DNA of 64,000 nucleotides from Dioscorea cayenensis subsp. rotundata (Eukaryota; Streptophyta; Magnoliopsida; Dioscoreales; Dioscoreaceae). The translations under genes were made by a program, and so were the position numbers. Each line of letters opens with the position of its first letter. Position 1 is the first letter of the stretch. This document shows, piece after piece, positions 34,608 through 45,219 of the stretch. The DNA lies in the NCBI RefSeq assembly GCF_009730915.1, contig NC_052473.1, positions 16,884,100 through 16,948,099 of the forward strand, given 5' to 3'. The notes under the pieces were generated by a model. The model was not told the origin of the DNA. It made no database searches and saw only the letters and a list, made by a program, of their open reading frames with translations.

Positions 34608-34990
34608 ATGAAACAACCGGTACGAGCTTCTCCCCCTTTCTCCAGATCTCTCTAGGGTTTTTCTTCATTTTCCTTGATCTCTCGATCTCTCTCGCTTGAT
34701 CCCTCTCGGGGTCTCTCAATTTCACTGATGAAAGAACCGGTACGAGCTTCTCCCCCTTTCTCTAGATTTTTCTAGGGTTTTTCTTCTTTTTTTCGATATT
34801 TCTTTCTCTCTCGATCTCTCTTGCTTGATCCCTCTCGGGGTCTCTCAATTTCACTGATGAAAGAACCGGTACGAGCTTCTCCCCCTTTCTCCAGATCTCT
34901 CTTGGGTTTTTTTTTTATTTTTCTCGATCTTTCTTTCTCTCTCGATCTCTCTCGCTTGATCCCTCTCGGGTCTCTAGCTCAATCCTCTCT
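34608..34990 (+). repeat. Tandem triplication containing start codon and 5' splice site of gene B
   Basis: Units of 120 and 129 bases begin at 34608, 34728 and 34857. Each starts ATGAAA(C/G)AACCG followed by GTACGAGCTTCTCCCCC and a CT-rich stretch (CTCTCGATCTCTCTCGCTTG, CCCTCTCGGGGTCTC). A partial repeat of the CT-rich part closes the array. Each unit thus carries an identical potential first exon and splice donor; the first has CAA in place of GAA. Confidence 0.93.
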
Positions 34991-35510
34991 TGGTGAATTT
35001 ATTTCTTGATTAATTATTTCATGAGATCTATTGATTCCGTGCAGCTGAAGATCATTTGTTCCGATAAATCAAACTTCACGGAAGATCAGACGAGGTTTCT
35101 CCGATCAAAATGTTTCATCTGCAACAAAACCATTACGGATAACTCTGAAAGCTGGGAGAAGCATGCGTTGATGAGGAAGCGCAATCACCACAATGGACCT
35201 TGTGATAGATGCGAAAATCATTTCCAGGATAATGAGGATCCTGATAATCATCCAATCATGGTACATAATAATTTTTTTTATGTTTTAATTTTAAATTTTG
35301 AATCTGATCATGACTAGATAATTAAAGGAATGTCGATCATCGAATAAAATGTAGATACACCCAATGTTTTTGAGTGATGCGAATGCTGTGGGAATTACTG
35401 AGCAAGTACTGGATGATGATGATGATGATGATAGTGCTGATTCAACTGAAGCTGATGTCGTTGATGTTACTGAGGATGATGATGATGATGATGATGCTGT
35501 TCAGATGTGA
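34608..35510 (+). CDS. Gene B: Cys/His-rich protein with acidic tail, paralogue of gene A
   Basis: First exon 34608-34619, 34728-34739 or 34857-34868 (Met-Lys-Gln/Glu-Pro, three tandem copies), then 35045-35260 and 35355-35510, all phase 0: 127 aa. The middle exon (LKIICSDKSNFTEDQTRFLR, then SKCFICNKTI, HALMRKRNHH, CDRCENHF, DPDNHP) matches gene A along its length. The spaced Cys and His (C..C, H, C..C..H, H) again suggest one zinc site. The last exon opens IHPMFLSDA and then becomes strongly acidic, with two runs of seven Asp separated by SADSTEADVVDVTE, ending AVQM. The Asp runs are encoded by GAT repeats, so their length may vary. No family name is known to me; acidic tails of this kind often bind basic proteins or nucleosomes, which is speculation here. 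Confidence 0.7.
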
Positions 35511-35829
35511 GCATGCATGGTACGTAATGAATCATTTTTATTTTTTATTTTTTATTTTTTTGGTTAATATTGCATGTCTCAATGAACAATTGGATGATTA
35601 TATGATGATGATTTAGATGAGGCTGATGGGCACTACGGATGTTGCTGATGGAGGAGGATGATAATATGATGCTGGTGATGATATTTTTTACGTGTTAATA
35701 CCTTCTCATTCAGACCAAACTTTTTTACTGTGCCACAGAGAACTAGGGTTTTTTCATCCTACATTGAGATTCAATTGAAATCTCTAGCATTAATTTTCTT
35801 AGCCCGTTAACAACAACAACAACAACAAC

Positions 35830-35866
<37 letters not shown>

Positions 35867-38774
35867 TCAAGAGTGATTTAGTCTGGTATAATGCTTAACA
35901 TGTCTAAAATTAAGTAGTTTTTAATTTTTGATTTTTTATTGATAGATGTGTATAGGAAGCCATGTCTGCTTTATGGTTAGATTAAAAAAAAAACTTTTTT
36001 TTTCAATAATAATAATATTTTTAAAATTTTCAGTTTTAATTTTATGATTTTCTGTGTTCTTTTTTTCTTTTTTTTGTTTTTCTATTTTTTTGTTTTAATA
36101 AAATTTATATTTATAATTTTATATTTTAATCAAATTAATAACTTATAATTTAAGTTTGTACTTTTTAATTAGTAAAAAATAAAAAATTAACGAAAATAAT
36201 ACATGAAATATAACTTCATTAAAAATAACAAAAATTACATGAATAATAAAATAAAAACATAGATATAGTTGTAACATAGATTTTCATCAATAGCAATAAG
36301 AAAAAAACTACAACATTTAAAATTCAACTAATGAAGGTAGATGTAGATGGGTCTAATAGTCTGACATGTTATCCCTACTTCCAACAATGTTGGCGAAGAT
36401 TTCATTAAACATGTTAGATCCAGAATGAGATGGTTGTTTAAAATCCCCTTTTTCTGTAAAATTTTTTTTTGTTGTGCATGTATACAAGCACCAATATTCG
36501 GATCAGTTATAGAATTCAAATGTAGCATCAAAATTTTGTCCTCATATCTTGTTTGTTGAAAATCAAGAGTTTTTTCTACATTTTTAAGAACATTTTGTCG
36601 ATCTGATTATAAAAATTAAAATTTATATTTTAAATAAAATAATATTTAAATTTAATAGTTAAAAGTGAAAGAAAATTAAAGATGATTAAATTTATTAATA
36701 GTATGAACATATAAATTATAAAGTGGGAAGAATATTTTTAGAATATTTTATTTTAGAGTTAAAAATAAAAATGGTGATCGGAGAAACTTTTACTATAGAA
36801 GATGTAATTTTGTGTACTGAAACGTTAAATATAGAGTTTTGGGTTGGAGATAGTCTTAGAAGAGTGAAATTTTATTTTCTAGTATTTAAAATCTATAAAG
36901 ATTTTTTTAATAATATAAATTTTAGAGTTATCTAATAATAAATTGGAATGGATGAGAATTATCCGAAGATGACAGTGTGAGAGGTGGACACAGTGCTTTA
37001 TGTAAAATTATACTGGCATGGGTAAACAGATAGATATGTCAATGACAGCTATCAACATATGGTTAATGCAAGCTGTTAAGATATTGGCTTTAGGCAAAAA
37101 CAACTCTTAAAATATTCATATATATATATATATATATTTTTTTGAAAAAGGTGGATAAACCACTCTAAATTAAGAATATTCATATTTATTACTCATATCA
37201 TTTCATGACCATGTTTATCTAGTATTCATTTCTGATTTATAGAGAAAATTGGTTATAAACCCCTTTAGAGTTCTATAATCGCATATTTACTTTAAAAAAA
37301 AACATAATTGTATATATATATATATATATGTTTAAAAAAATATAAGCAATTATAAATATGCTCCTACTATTAGATTTCGTTAACAGAAATTAATCAAACT
37401 TTATTAAATTATAATTTGAATTAAGATATACAAAAAAAAATCCAAAACAACCCTTGTACACCTTTATTTTACAATAAAAAAGTATATATGCAAAAAATAT
37501 AATTGTCATTTTATATATCTGTTGTTTGTTAACTGATGGGTTTTCAACTAATTTAAACCAGGGGTATATAAGTAATTATATGTATTATTTAGAGATATGT
37601 ATGTAATTATCTTTTATTCCAAGACAAATATACAATTTTAAAATTATTCAGAGGTACACCTGCAAAACACCCTATCTTTTATAAGACAATAGATTTTTAG
37701 GTAAGTTTATAGAAGAAAAATACTAATCATCTTGTCGCAAAAATTAAAAAAATAATAATAATAATAAATGAACAACATAAAGAAATTGATTGCCTTAATT
37801 TTCTTGCTTGTCTTTTTATTTTATAATTTTCTCTTGTGGTATAAATTTGGATTTATGTAGAAAATTCCCACCTGAAGCAAAAAATAATTAAATAAATGAC
37901 CAACACGTATTTCTTAAATTAATTGAAACATTATACTCCAATCAATCCCCAAACATTTACTTGCACTAAATTCAAACCTAATCACAGTCAATCAACCCTT
38001 AAACACGCTCCATCCTCAACCCTAAATCTAAATCATCCAAACTAGAGATCTTTTAAAAAAAAAAATGCAAAACCTAATTTCAGAAAAGAGGATAATTTTT
38101 TACATTCGATTCTGCAATTCTAGAAGAACCTCTACAAATATGAACAATGATCAACAATTAAAACAAAATCAAATGGAAAATAAAACCAAATTATTTATAT
38201 AAAAAAAAAAATGAAATCAAATTGCAAGAATATCTTATCTTCCCGTTCACCTTCACTGGAGTGGAAAGCCTAACAACAAATCTCACTGGCATAGAAACAT
38301 AACATTTTGATTGAAGGAACTCTGGCAAGCCAAGCCCTGATCCTATTCCTCGGTGGTGACTGCTTTAGTTGCTCACGTGCCTAAGTCGAATTCCCACGCG
38401 TCATACATATTTAGGAACTGATTACGTGGCGGTTTTATTTATTTATTTATTATTTTTTTCAAATAAAATTCAACTATATATTTTTTTTTAGTTTCTTTTT
38501 ATCTCTTGTAGTTAACTGAATTTCACATACCAAAAAATTTATTATTTTACAAAATTTTATAAAAAAATAATTATTTTTTAAAAAATTACCCATAATTTAT
38601 ATTTTCACATTTCTCTCATATTTAATTCCAAAAAGAGAATTTAATATTTAATTTAAAAAAATTGAACAGAGTATTAAATGTAATTTAAAAAAATAATAAT
38701 AAATGCTTCTTGATTTTAAAAAATAGCAGATAAAAATGAGCATGGATTTATAACAAATAAAAAAATGGAGGGAG
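35511..38774. other. Intergenic, A+T-rich
   Basis: Directly after gene B, GATGATG-rich sequence continues to about 35680, a decayed extension of the Asp-coding tract. A CAA/TAA microsatellite is at 35808-35866. A sequence TTTTTTTGAAAAAGGTGGATAAACCAC at about 37138 resembles retroposon 3' ends in inverse orientation. No gene is recognised in the remaining 3 kb. Confidence 0.45.
35808..35866. repeat. CAA then TAA microsatellite
   Basis: About seven CAA units followed by about twelve TAA units. Confidence 0.95.
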
Positions 38775-38777
38775 TAA

Positions 38778-38824
<47 letters not shown>

Positions 38825-38826
38825 AT
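38775..38826. repeat. Palindromic TAA/TTA microsatellite
   Basis: A run of AAT units passes directly into a run of ATT units, giving a perfect hairpin of about 24-base arms. Confidence 0.9.
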
Positions 38827-39042
38827 TGTTGAAAATATATTATTTAATATATTTAGAATCATGGCAATGTGGTTTTTTTTTTTAAATATTTCCAAATATA
38901 TTTTACTTAATATATTTATATTTTCGAAATCTTGTGTGAGACCGCACGTCTCGTGAATCAGTATTTTGTCTGATTTAGACCTTTTAATTAGTAATAATTC
39001 TCTAATTATCTAAACTTCACCGTTCATCTATTATTATAAACC
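38827..39042. other. Spacer
   Basis: A+T-rich; the stretch ATTTTACTTAATATATTTATATTTTCGAAATC resembles one at about 29290-29325. Nothing else seen. Confidence 0.3.
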
Positions 39043-39925
39043 GGATCGGGTACCCGATTTTTCGGATCAACAAAAACTCGACCCGTATCTGACCTGGTTT
39101 AAACCGGGGACCAAAAATCGGGTAACCAGTTTAAACCAGATCAGATATCGAATATCCGGATCTGAATTTAAGTTTAATCTACTCCATCATTTTGTTTTAT
39201 ATAACAACATTACATAAAAAACAAATATAAAAAACTTACAACTTAGCATTAAACTCTTATATTATTCCCAATACAACAAAAGGCATAATAAAAGTAATAA
39301 AGAGTTTTATCAAAGAATAGGCATAAAAAAAAAAATCAAATAACTTCTGAAGCTTCAAGCGTCTCATCAATAATGATAATTAGTTGGTAGAAAGAAGAGA
39401 TTTGAATGGAGACTAGAAAGAAGAGGTGGGATAATGGCTATTGGTGAATGGGGGAGATTTGAAATTTGTTCTTTTTACTTTTAACCCCTTATAGAATTTA
39501 AATTTATATATATATATATATATATATAATTATATGAGTATATAACTCTTTAAGTTATTTGATTAAGCATTTGGATATTTTTTTTTATTTTTAGCCTTAT
39601 AAAATTTAAATTTATTAATGTATATTATATATATATATATATATATAACTTTTAAAGGGTTAAGATGAGGGATTTGGATTTTTTTTTTCATTTTTACTTT
39701 TTAGACCATATAAAATTTAAAATTATATATATATATATAATAAAAAAATTAAAAACCGGATCGAATTCGGATACCCGATTTTTAATTTCTCCCGACCCGG
39801 TTTGCATCTAAAAAATTCGGATCGGGTACCCGACCCTTTTTTTCGGATCGGGTACCTAAAAAATTAGGGTCAAAAAATCGGATATCGGATCGGATCATCG
39901 GATTTTTAAAACGCTAAATCTAGCA
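39043..39925. mobile_element. MITE-like element with CGGGTACCCG-rich inverted ends
   Basis: G+C-rich subterminal blocks (ACCGGATCGGGTACCCGATT left; GGATCGGGTACCCGACCC right, mirrored) enclose an A+T-rich centre with AT microsatellites. This is the same architecture as hAT-like MITE 2. Exact termini and target duplication were not resolved. Confidence 0.5.
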
Positions 39926-41286
39926 CCCCGTTGGAGATGGCCTAAATTTCTAAAAAATTTCAGAGAAAACTAATAATATAAAAGTAAATATGATGTTTTA
40001 AATATTAAAAAAAAAGGGATAAATATTAAAATTCAGAGGTTATGGTTGCAGTTTGAGGGAATCAGATACCGATTTTATATCTAATTTTAATTGTAACTTA
40101 GATGCATGTACCAATTCAATTAGGATAAGCATTGTGTGAATTTATATTTTAATTAATTAAAACTCAGTTTTAATACTAATTCAATTAAAATTAGTATTGT
40201 GTTGATTTATAATTTGATTTAGATAAAGTCTCTCAGTCTTAATACTAGTCCCATTAGGATCAATACTACCTAACTTATTTTCTATATAATAGAAATTAAA
40301 GAAGCTTGGTATATAATAGAAATTAAAGAAGCTTGGACTAACAAAAAGCGGACTGTAGTTAGAATACTTCTCTTAAGTTTCTAAAAGGTCAGTATTTTTT
40401 ATTTTTTTATTTTTGAAAGAATTATGTCTTAATGTTGTAGGATTAACTCTCAAGGGGAATTAAGGGTTTTTAATGCATAAATTACTTATTATTAGACATA
40501 TGCATGAAACTATGCAAAATATTTTCAGATTAATTTACAAAGATTCATGTTGATACATGAATTTTGGTATGCAATTATGTTGAAGAGATATATGGGTTCT
40601 TTGAAAATTTTGAATTTTTCTCATGTATTTATATTAGAATTTAGACTTAATTAGTAATAATTAAAGTATAATTAGTTTTTTTTTTTATTCTACAAAAGTT
40701 CTTCCTTTTGTCTATGTAATTTGTTTTTTAGATTTCTTCATATCACTTTTCTCCTTTTACCTTATTCTTTGGACTATATTTTTAATTTTATTTACTTATT
40801 ATGTCCAATTATATCGAACTAATCCCTAACAAATAGGGTGAGGGTTTTATGGTTAAATTATGTATTTATCGTATATAGCATGCATATATATCCATATATA
40901 ATTTCCAAAATCTGTGAAAGATATTTGAAAGGAAAAAATTATACACTCATTTCTTTTTTTATAAAAGCCAAAAATTATTATGTTACTTAGGAGATGTGAA
41001 TTTGAATCTTATGTATATGGCATATCAGCCATCTTTAGATTTTATGTGCTAGCTTTTATGAGAAAAATCAAATTGCCTCTATGATTTTATTTCCAATTAG
41101 GGATATTTATGTAATTTAAATCTTTCTTAGCTACACATGCAAAATTACAATCTTACATATTATATCTTCATCCCTTAGCAGTTAGTATACTGTACGCAAA
41201 GACATTAGCATTAAAAAGAACTAAGACAAGCATATATAAAAAAGAGGAGTAATATTTTCTTTCCGGCTTGCAGATCTAAAGATACA
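39926..41286. promoter_or_regulatory. 5' flank of the F-box/DUF295 gene
   Basis: Between about 40090 and 40390 it has TACCAATTCAATTAGGAT, ATTAGTATTGTGTTGATTTA and GCGGACTGTAG. In reverse orientation these match the A+T-rich flank modules at 11-12, 14.5-15.1 and 21.2-21.6 kb. A TATA-like CATATATAAAAAAG lies at about 41231, 50 bases before the ATG. Confidence 0.5.
40283..40336. repeat. 27-bp tandem duplication
   Basis: TATATAATAGAAATTAAAGA followed by AGCTTGG occurs twice head to tail without mismatch. Confidence 0.95.
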
Positions 41287-42385
41287 ATGGCATATCCTCC
41301 TGAGTTGAGGAGAGAAATCATGGGAGATATTACAAAACATTTGTCTCTTCAAGATTATGTTCGTTTTGGTGCTATACACTCTTCTTGGTCGGCAAGGGCT
41401 AAAGCAAATTATCATTCTTCTCATCATCGATACCCGTTATTAATTGTCAATGATTATAACCTAGGAGGTAACCCTCGGTTGTACAACATATTCAATCAAA
41501 GTTTTTATCCATTAGATCTTCCTCCTGGATATCATTGTTGTGGTTCCTCTCGTGGTTGGCTGTTGATGATGAATTCGAGCAGGAAAATGTGTTTGTTCAA
41601 TCCATTCTCCAAAACTCGGATTGACCTACCCTTATTCTTGTTGAGTGAAAGGGAATATAGAGGATATAAGCGAGTCGGTGAACAAATGGATCGGCCTTTA
41701 CATGAGATATTTCTAGAAAGGCTTATTTTTAGAGCGGTTTTATCGGCTGATCCTGAAAAGTGTTCGGATTATATTATAATGGTTATTAGCCGCGGTGCAT
41801 CAGATCTTAGATTTTGGAGGTCTGGTGATTCATCCTGGACTCGTATAAGGGATCGTACACGTGACTTTTTGGATGTTGTATGGTATAATGGAGCATTTCA
41901 TGCTTTATCAATGTTCAACGAAGTGTTTGTGGTTTGTCTTAGCCCAAACTTGAAGTTAAAAAGAATTGCTCGAAAGCCTAATTCTTTGCATACTATCTCA
42001 AGATATTTAGTTGATTGCATGGGTGATTTGTTGATTGTTGAGAGGAAAACGACAGAAAAATATGCTATGCATACTAGCACACATGCTTTTCTTGTTTTCA
42101 AATTGGATGAAAAGGACATGAAGTTCACCAAAGTGGAAAGTATTGGAAATCATGCTTTGTTTCTAGGTAGAAATTCTACCATTGCTATTCCAACCGGGCA
42201 AGTTCTCTAAATATGTGAGTGATAGTATTTATTTCACGGATGACTTGGCTTTTACTAGTCATGACTATGGGTACGGAGATCTTGGGCTTTACAACATGAA
42301 AAATAGAATATTTCAAATATTTCTTCCAAACGGTGTCTATGCTCCATCTAACTTCCAGCCGTTATGGTTGGAAGCTTGTCCGTAA
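41287..42385 (+). CDS. F-box/DUF295 protein, nearly intact, single frameshift
   Basis: Single-exon frame from ATG 41287. The first ~45 residues form an F-box (PPELRREIMGDITKHLSLQD, YVRFGAIHSSW) for binding SKP1 in an SCF ubiquitin ligase. A DUF295/KIB1-4 propeller region follows (CGSSRGWLLMMNSSRKMCLF, LRFWRSGDSSWT, VVWYNGAFHAL, LFLGRNSTIAIP). At about 42195 GGGC has one G too many: the frame closes after PTGQVL. The alternative frame continues exactly where paralogue 1 does (GKFSKYVSDSIYFTDDL, YGYGDLGLYNMK) to TAA at 42383-42385. Without that base the protein would be 365 aa. Either a very recent pseudogene or a homopolymer error. Two broken copies lie at 12.6 and 18.2 kb. Confidence 0.82.
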
Positions 42386-42947
42386 TAGCATATTAGAAGT
42401 TGTAAGCATATATTGTTTGCAGAATTCATTTACTGTACTTATTTAAACAACAATGGGCATATATATACATATATATATATATTCTAGTTCTTCATTTTCA
42501 GAAAGATATCTTCTTTGCTTTTGTTATGTAAACTCATTTTATCTATCAAGTTAATTGTTGATGTGTTCTAAATCATGATTCTTTCAAAATACAATTAATT
42601 TTGTGCTGCAAGTGCTTGCAATTATCAATTTGTAATTAATCTTTAATTGTTTCTTTGAAACTGAAATAAAACATATATCAATATCTGCCAATGATTAAGA
42701 GGTTAAGAAAGAATTGTCATTGCATCACAAAAAACAAGTATCAAGAAAGTAGCTTAATTAATACTGTGATTACTTCTGAAAAATAATAACAGAAATCACA
42801 AGGCATCTATGCTTCTTCAACGAACTTATTCAACAATTTTGTTCCTAAACTTCTTCAACAGAAAATATCTTTGGTAATGTAGTTCATAGGTATATATCTC
42901 TACAGTGTTGATAAAATACTAGTCTTGACAACTTTTCTTATTGATAA
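42386..42947. other. 3' flank of the F-box gene
   Basis: A+T-rich; no feature recognised before the gap. Confidence 0.4.
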
Positions 42948-43947
42948 NNNNNNNNNNNNNNNNNNNNNNNNNNNNNNNNNNNNNNNNNNNNNNNNNNNNN
43001 NNNNNNNNNNNNNNNNNNNNNNNNNNNNNNNNNNNNNNNNNNNNNNNNNNNNNNNNNNNNNNNNNNNNNNNNNNNNNNNNNNNNNNNNNNNNNNNNNNNN
43101 NNNNNNNNNNNNNNNNNNNNNNNNNNNNNNNNNNNNNNNNNNNNNNNNNNNNNNNNNNNNNNNNNNNNNNNNNNNNNNNNNNNNNNNNNNNNNNNNNNNN
43201 NNNNNNNNNNNNNNNNNNNNNNNNNNNNNNNNNNNNNNNNNNNNNNNNNNNNNNNNNNNNNNNNNNNNNNNNNNNNNNNNNNNNNNNNNNNNNNNNNNNN
43301 NNNNNNNNNNNNNNNNNNNNNNNNNNNNNNNNNNNNNNNNNNNNNNNNNNNNNNNNNNNNNNNNNNNNNNNNNNNNNNNNNNNNNNNNNNNNNNNNNNNN
43401 NNNNNNNNNNNNNNNNNNNNNNNNNNNNNNNNNNNNNNNNNNNNNNNNNNNNNNNNNNNNNNNNNNNNNNNNNNNNNNNNNNNNNNNNNNNNNNNNNNNN
43501 NNNNNNNNNNNNNNNNNNNNNNNNNNNNNNNNNNNNNNNNNNNNNNNNNNNNNNNNNNNNNNNNNNNNNNNNNNNNNNNNNNNNNNNNNNNNNNNNNNNN
43601 NNNNNNNNNNNNNNNNNNNNNNNNNNNNNNNNNNNNNNNNNNNNNNNNNNNNNNNNNNNNNNNNNNNNNNNNNNNNNNNNNNNNNNNNNNNNNNNNNNNN
43701 NNNNNNNNNNNNNNNNNNNNNNNNNNNNNNNNNNNNNNNNNNNNNNNNNNNNNNNNNNNNNNNNNNNNNNNNNNNNNNNNNNNNNNNNNNNNNNNNNNNN
43801 NNNNNNNNNNNNNNNNNNNNNNNNNNNNNNNNNNNNNNNNNNNNNNNNNNNNNNNNNNNNNNNNNNNNNNNNNNNNNNNNNNNNNNNNNNNNNNNNNNNN
43901 NNNNNNNNNNNNNNNNNNNNNNNNNNNNNNNNNNNNNNNNNNNNNNN
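42948..43947. other. Assembly gap of 1000 N
   Basis: Exactly 1000 undetermined bases, an arbitrary-size scaffold gap. Nothing can be said about its content or true length. Confidence 1.
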
Positions 43948-44067
43948 ATCATTTATGGTTGAGATTATTGGTCATTTTAGAAAATCCTTTTCAGGAAATT
44001 AATGGATCCAATCTAATAAATAAAAATTTGTGATGTTTTAATACTTATGGCAGCCTATTTAGATTTT

Positions 44068-44270
44068 TTTTTTGATAAGAGGGCGGGGACTACGTAAGAA
44101 TCGCGAACGTCTGTAAGGCTTGGGTGGAGGCGGTGGGGCGGGATCGTACACACATGAGCCGGGACCATCCGCACACAACATTGCAAATGCCTTTTCGGCC
44201 AAGAAATTATTTCCACCCGGCTGGTCTGTCGGCGGCCGTATCTGCGTGAATCGTGTAATCATTGGCATCT
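44068..44270 (-). mobile_element. Retroposon 3' end with poly(A), minus strand
   Basis: An isolated G+C-rich block in A+T-rich surroundings. Read on the minus strand it ends CCGCCCTCTTATCAAAAAAAAAA, the form of a LINE or SINE 3' terminus. It contains no reverse transcriptase sequence. Confidence 0.4.
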
Positions 44271-45219
44271 TTTAGAATCGAATGGTTTAGATATTGAATA
44301 TCTAGATGTTTGAGATTAAAACCCCTTTGAATTTGAAGATGGAACTTTTTTTTTTTCTATTTTTTGGTTCAATAAAAATGATGTAATTAATATTAAATTA
44401 TAAGAGAATTAATAAAAAATTTATTATATGTTTTCATTACCTCCTTGAAATTTTTATATTTGCATGTGCACTATCCTTTTCAGATGCTTTTTAATATGTA
44501 ACCTTTAGAGTTAAAGTATATATATATTGGTTGCATTACAATTGTATATATTTTATTTGTAACATTGATGTAAATCACTCTTGTGGGTTATATGAAAATA
44601 TATTTTAAAACACTAGTAGGAACGTGAATAAGACACAAAGAAATCAAAATAAAAACACAAAATTCATAAATAGTTAAAGAAAACTAAGTCTTTGACATCT
44701 AAATTTCTTTACCACTTAAGTATAAAAGATAATAAATAGAGACTAGACTGTTGTGTTAATTAATCTTGCGAGTAGTCCAAGCGTGGTCAAGGAGATATAA
44801 TATATATCTCATAAAGAAAAAGAATAAAACATTTTTATAAATAGCTTTGCATTTAAATTTATTTCATTTTAATTTGTGGATGGTTGGAGTAAAAGTTTCT
44901 TATATATATGGACCATTATAATGTTAACATGAATTTTGAATTTGCGGTTTTATATTAGGTATATATAGTTAACATGCACAATACTTAAGAAAGGATTGTA
45001 AAATAGTAGTTTTGAATCTATTTCATTATTCAAGTACATTTTAATGCAATCTTTTGTTTTAAAAAGTCATATCTTTACAGATATGTAAACCCTATTAATA
45101 TTTTGAAACACAATAAGAGAAAATAAGTTTTAAATATAACTAGAAATCAATAAATTATTATAAATTTTTAGGGTTTAGATGAAAAGATCCTTGTAAATAC
45201 CATCCATCGACTGGCTCGA
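44271..45219. other. A+T-rich spacer
   Basis: No feature recognised. Confidence 0.4.

Noticed and set aside
35374..35616. Met-rich 80-codon frame
   Set aside because: Off-frame reading of the GAT repeats of gene B's acidic tail.
42900..44002. Three long open frames of 345-353 codons across the gap
   Set aside because: They consist of N-coded unknown residues; no sequence exists there.
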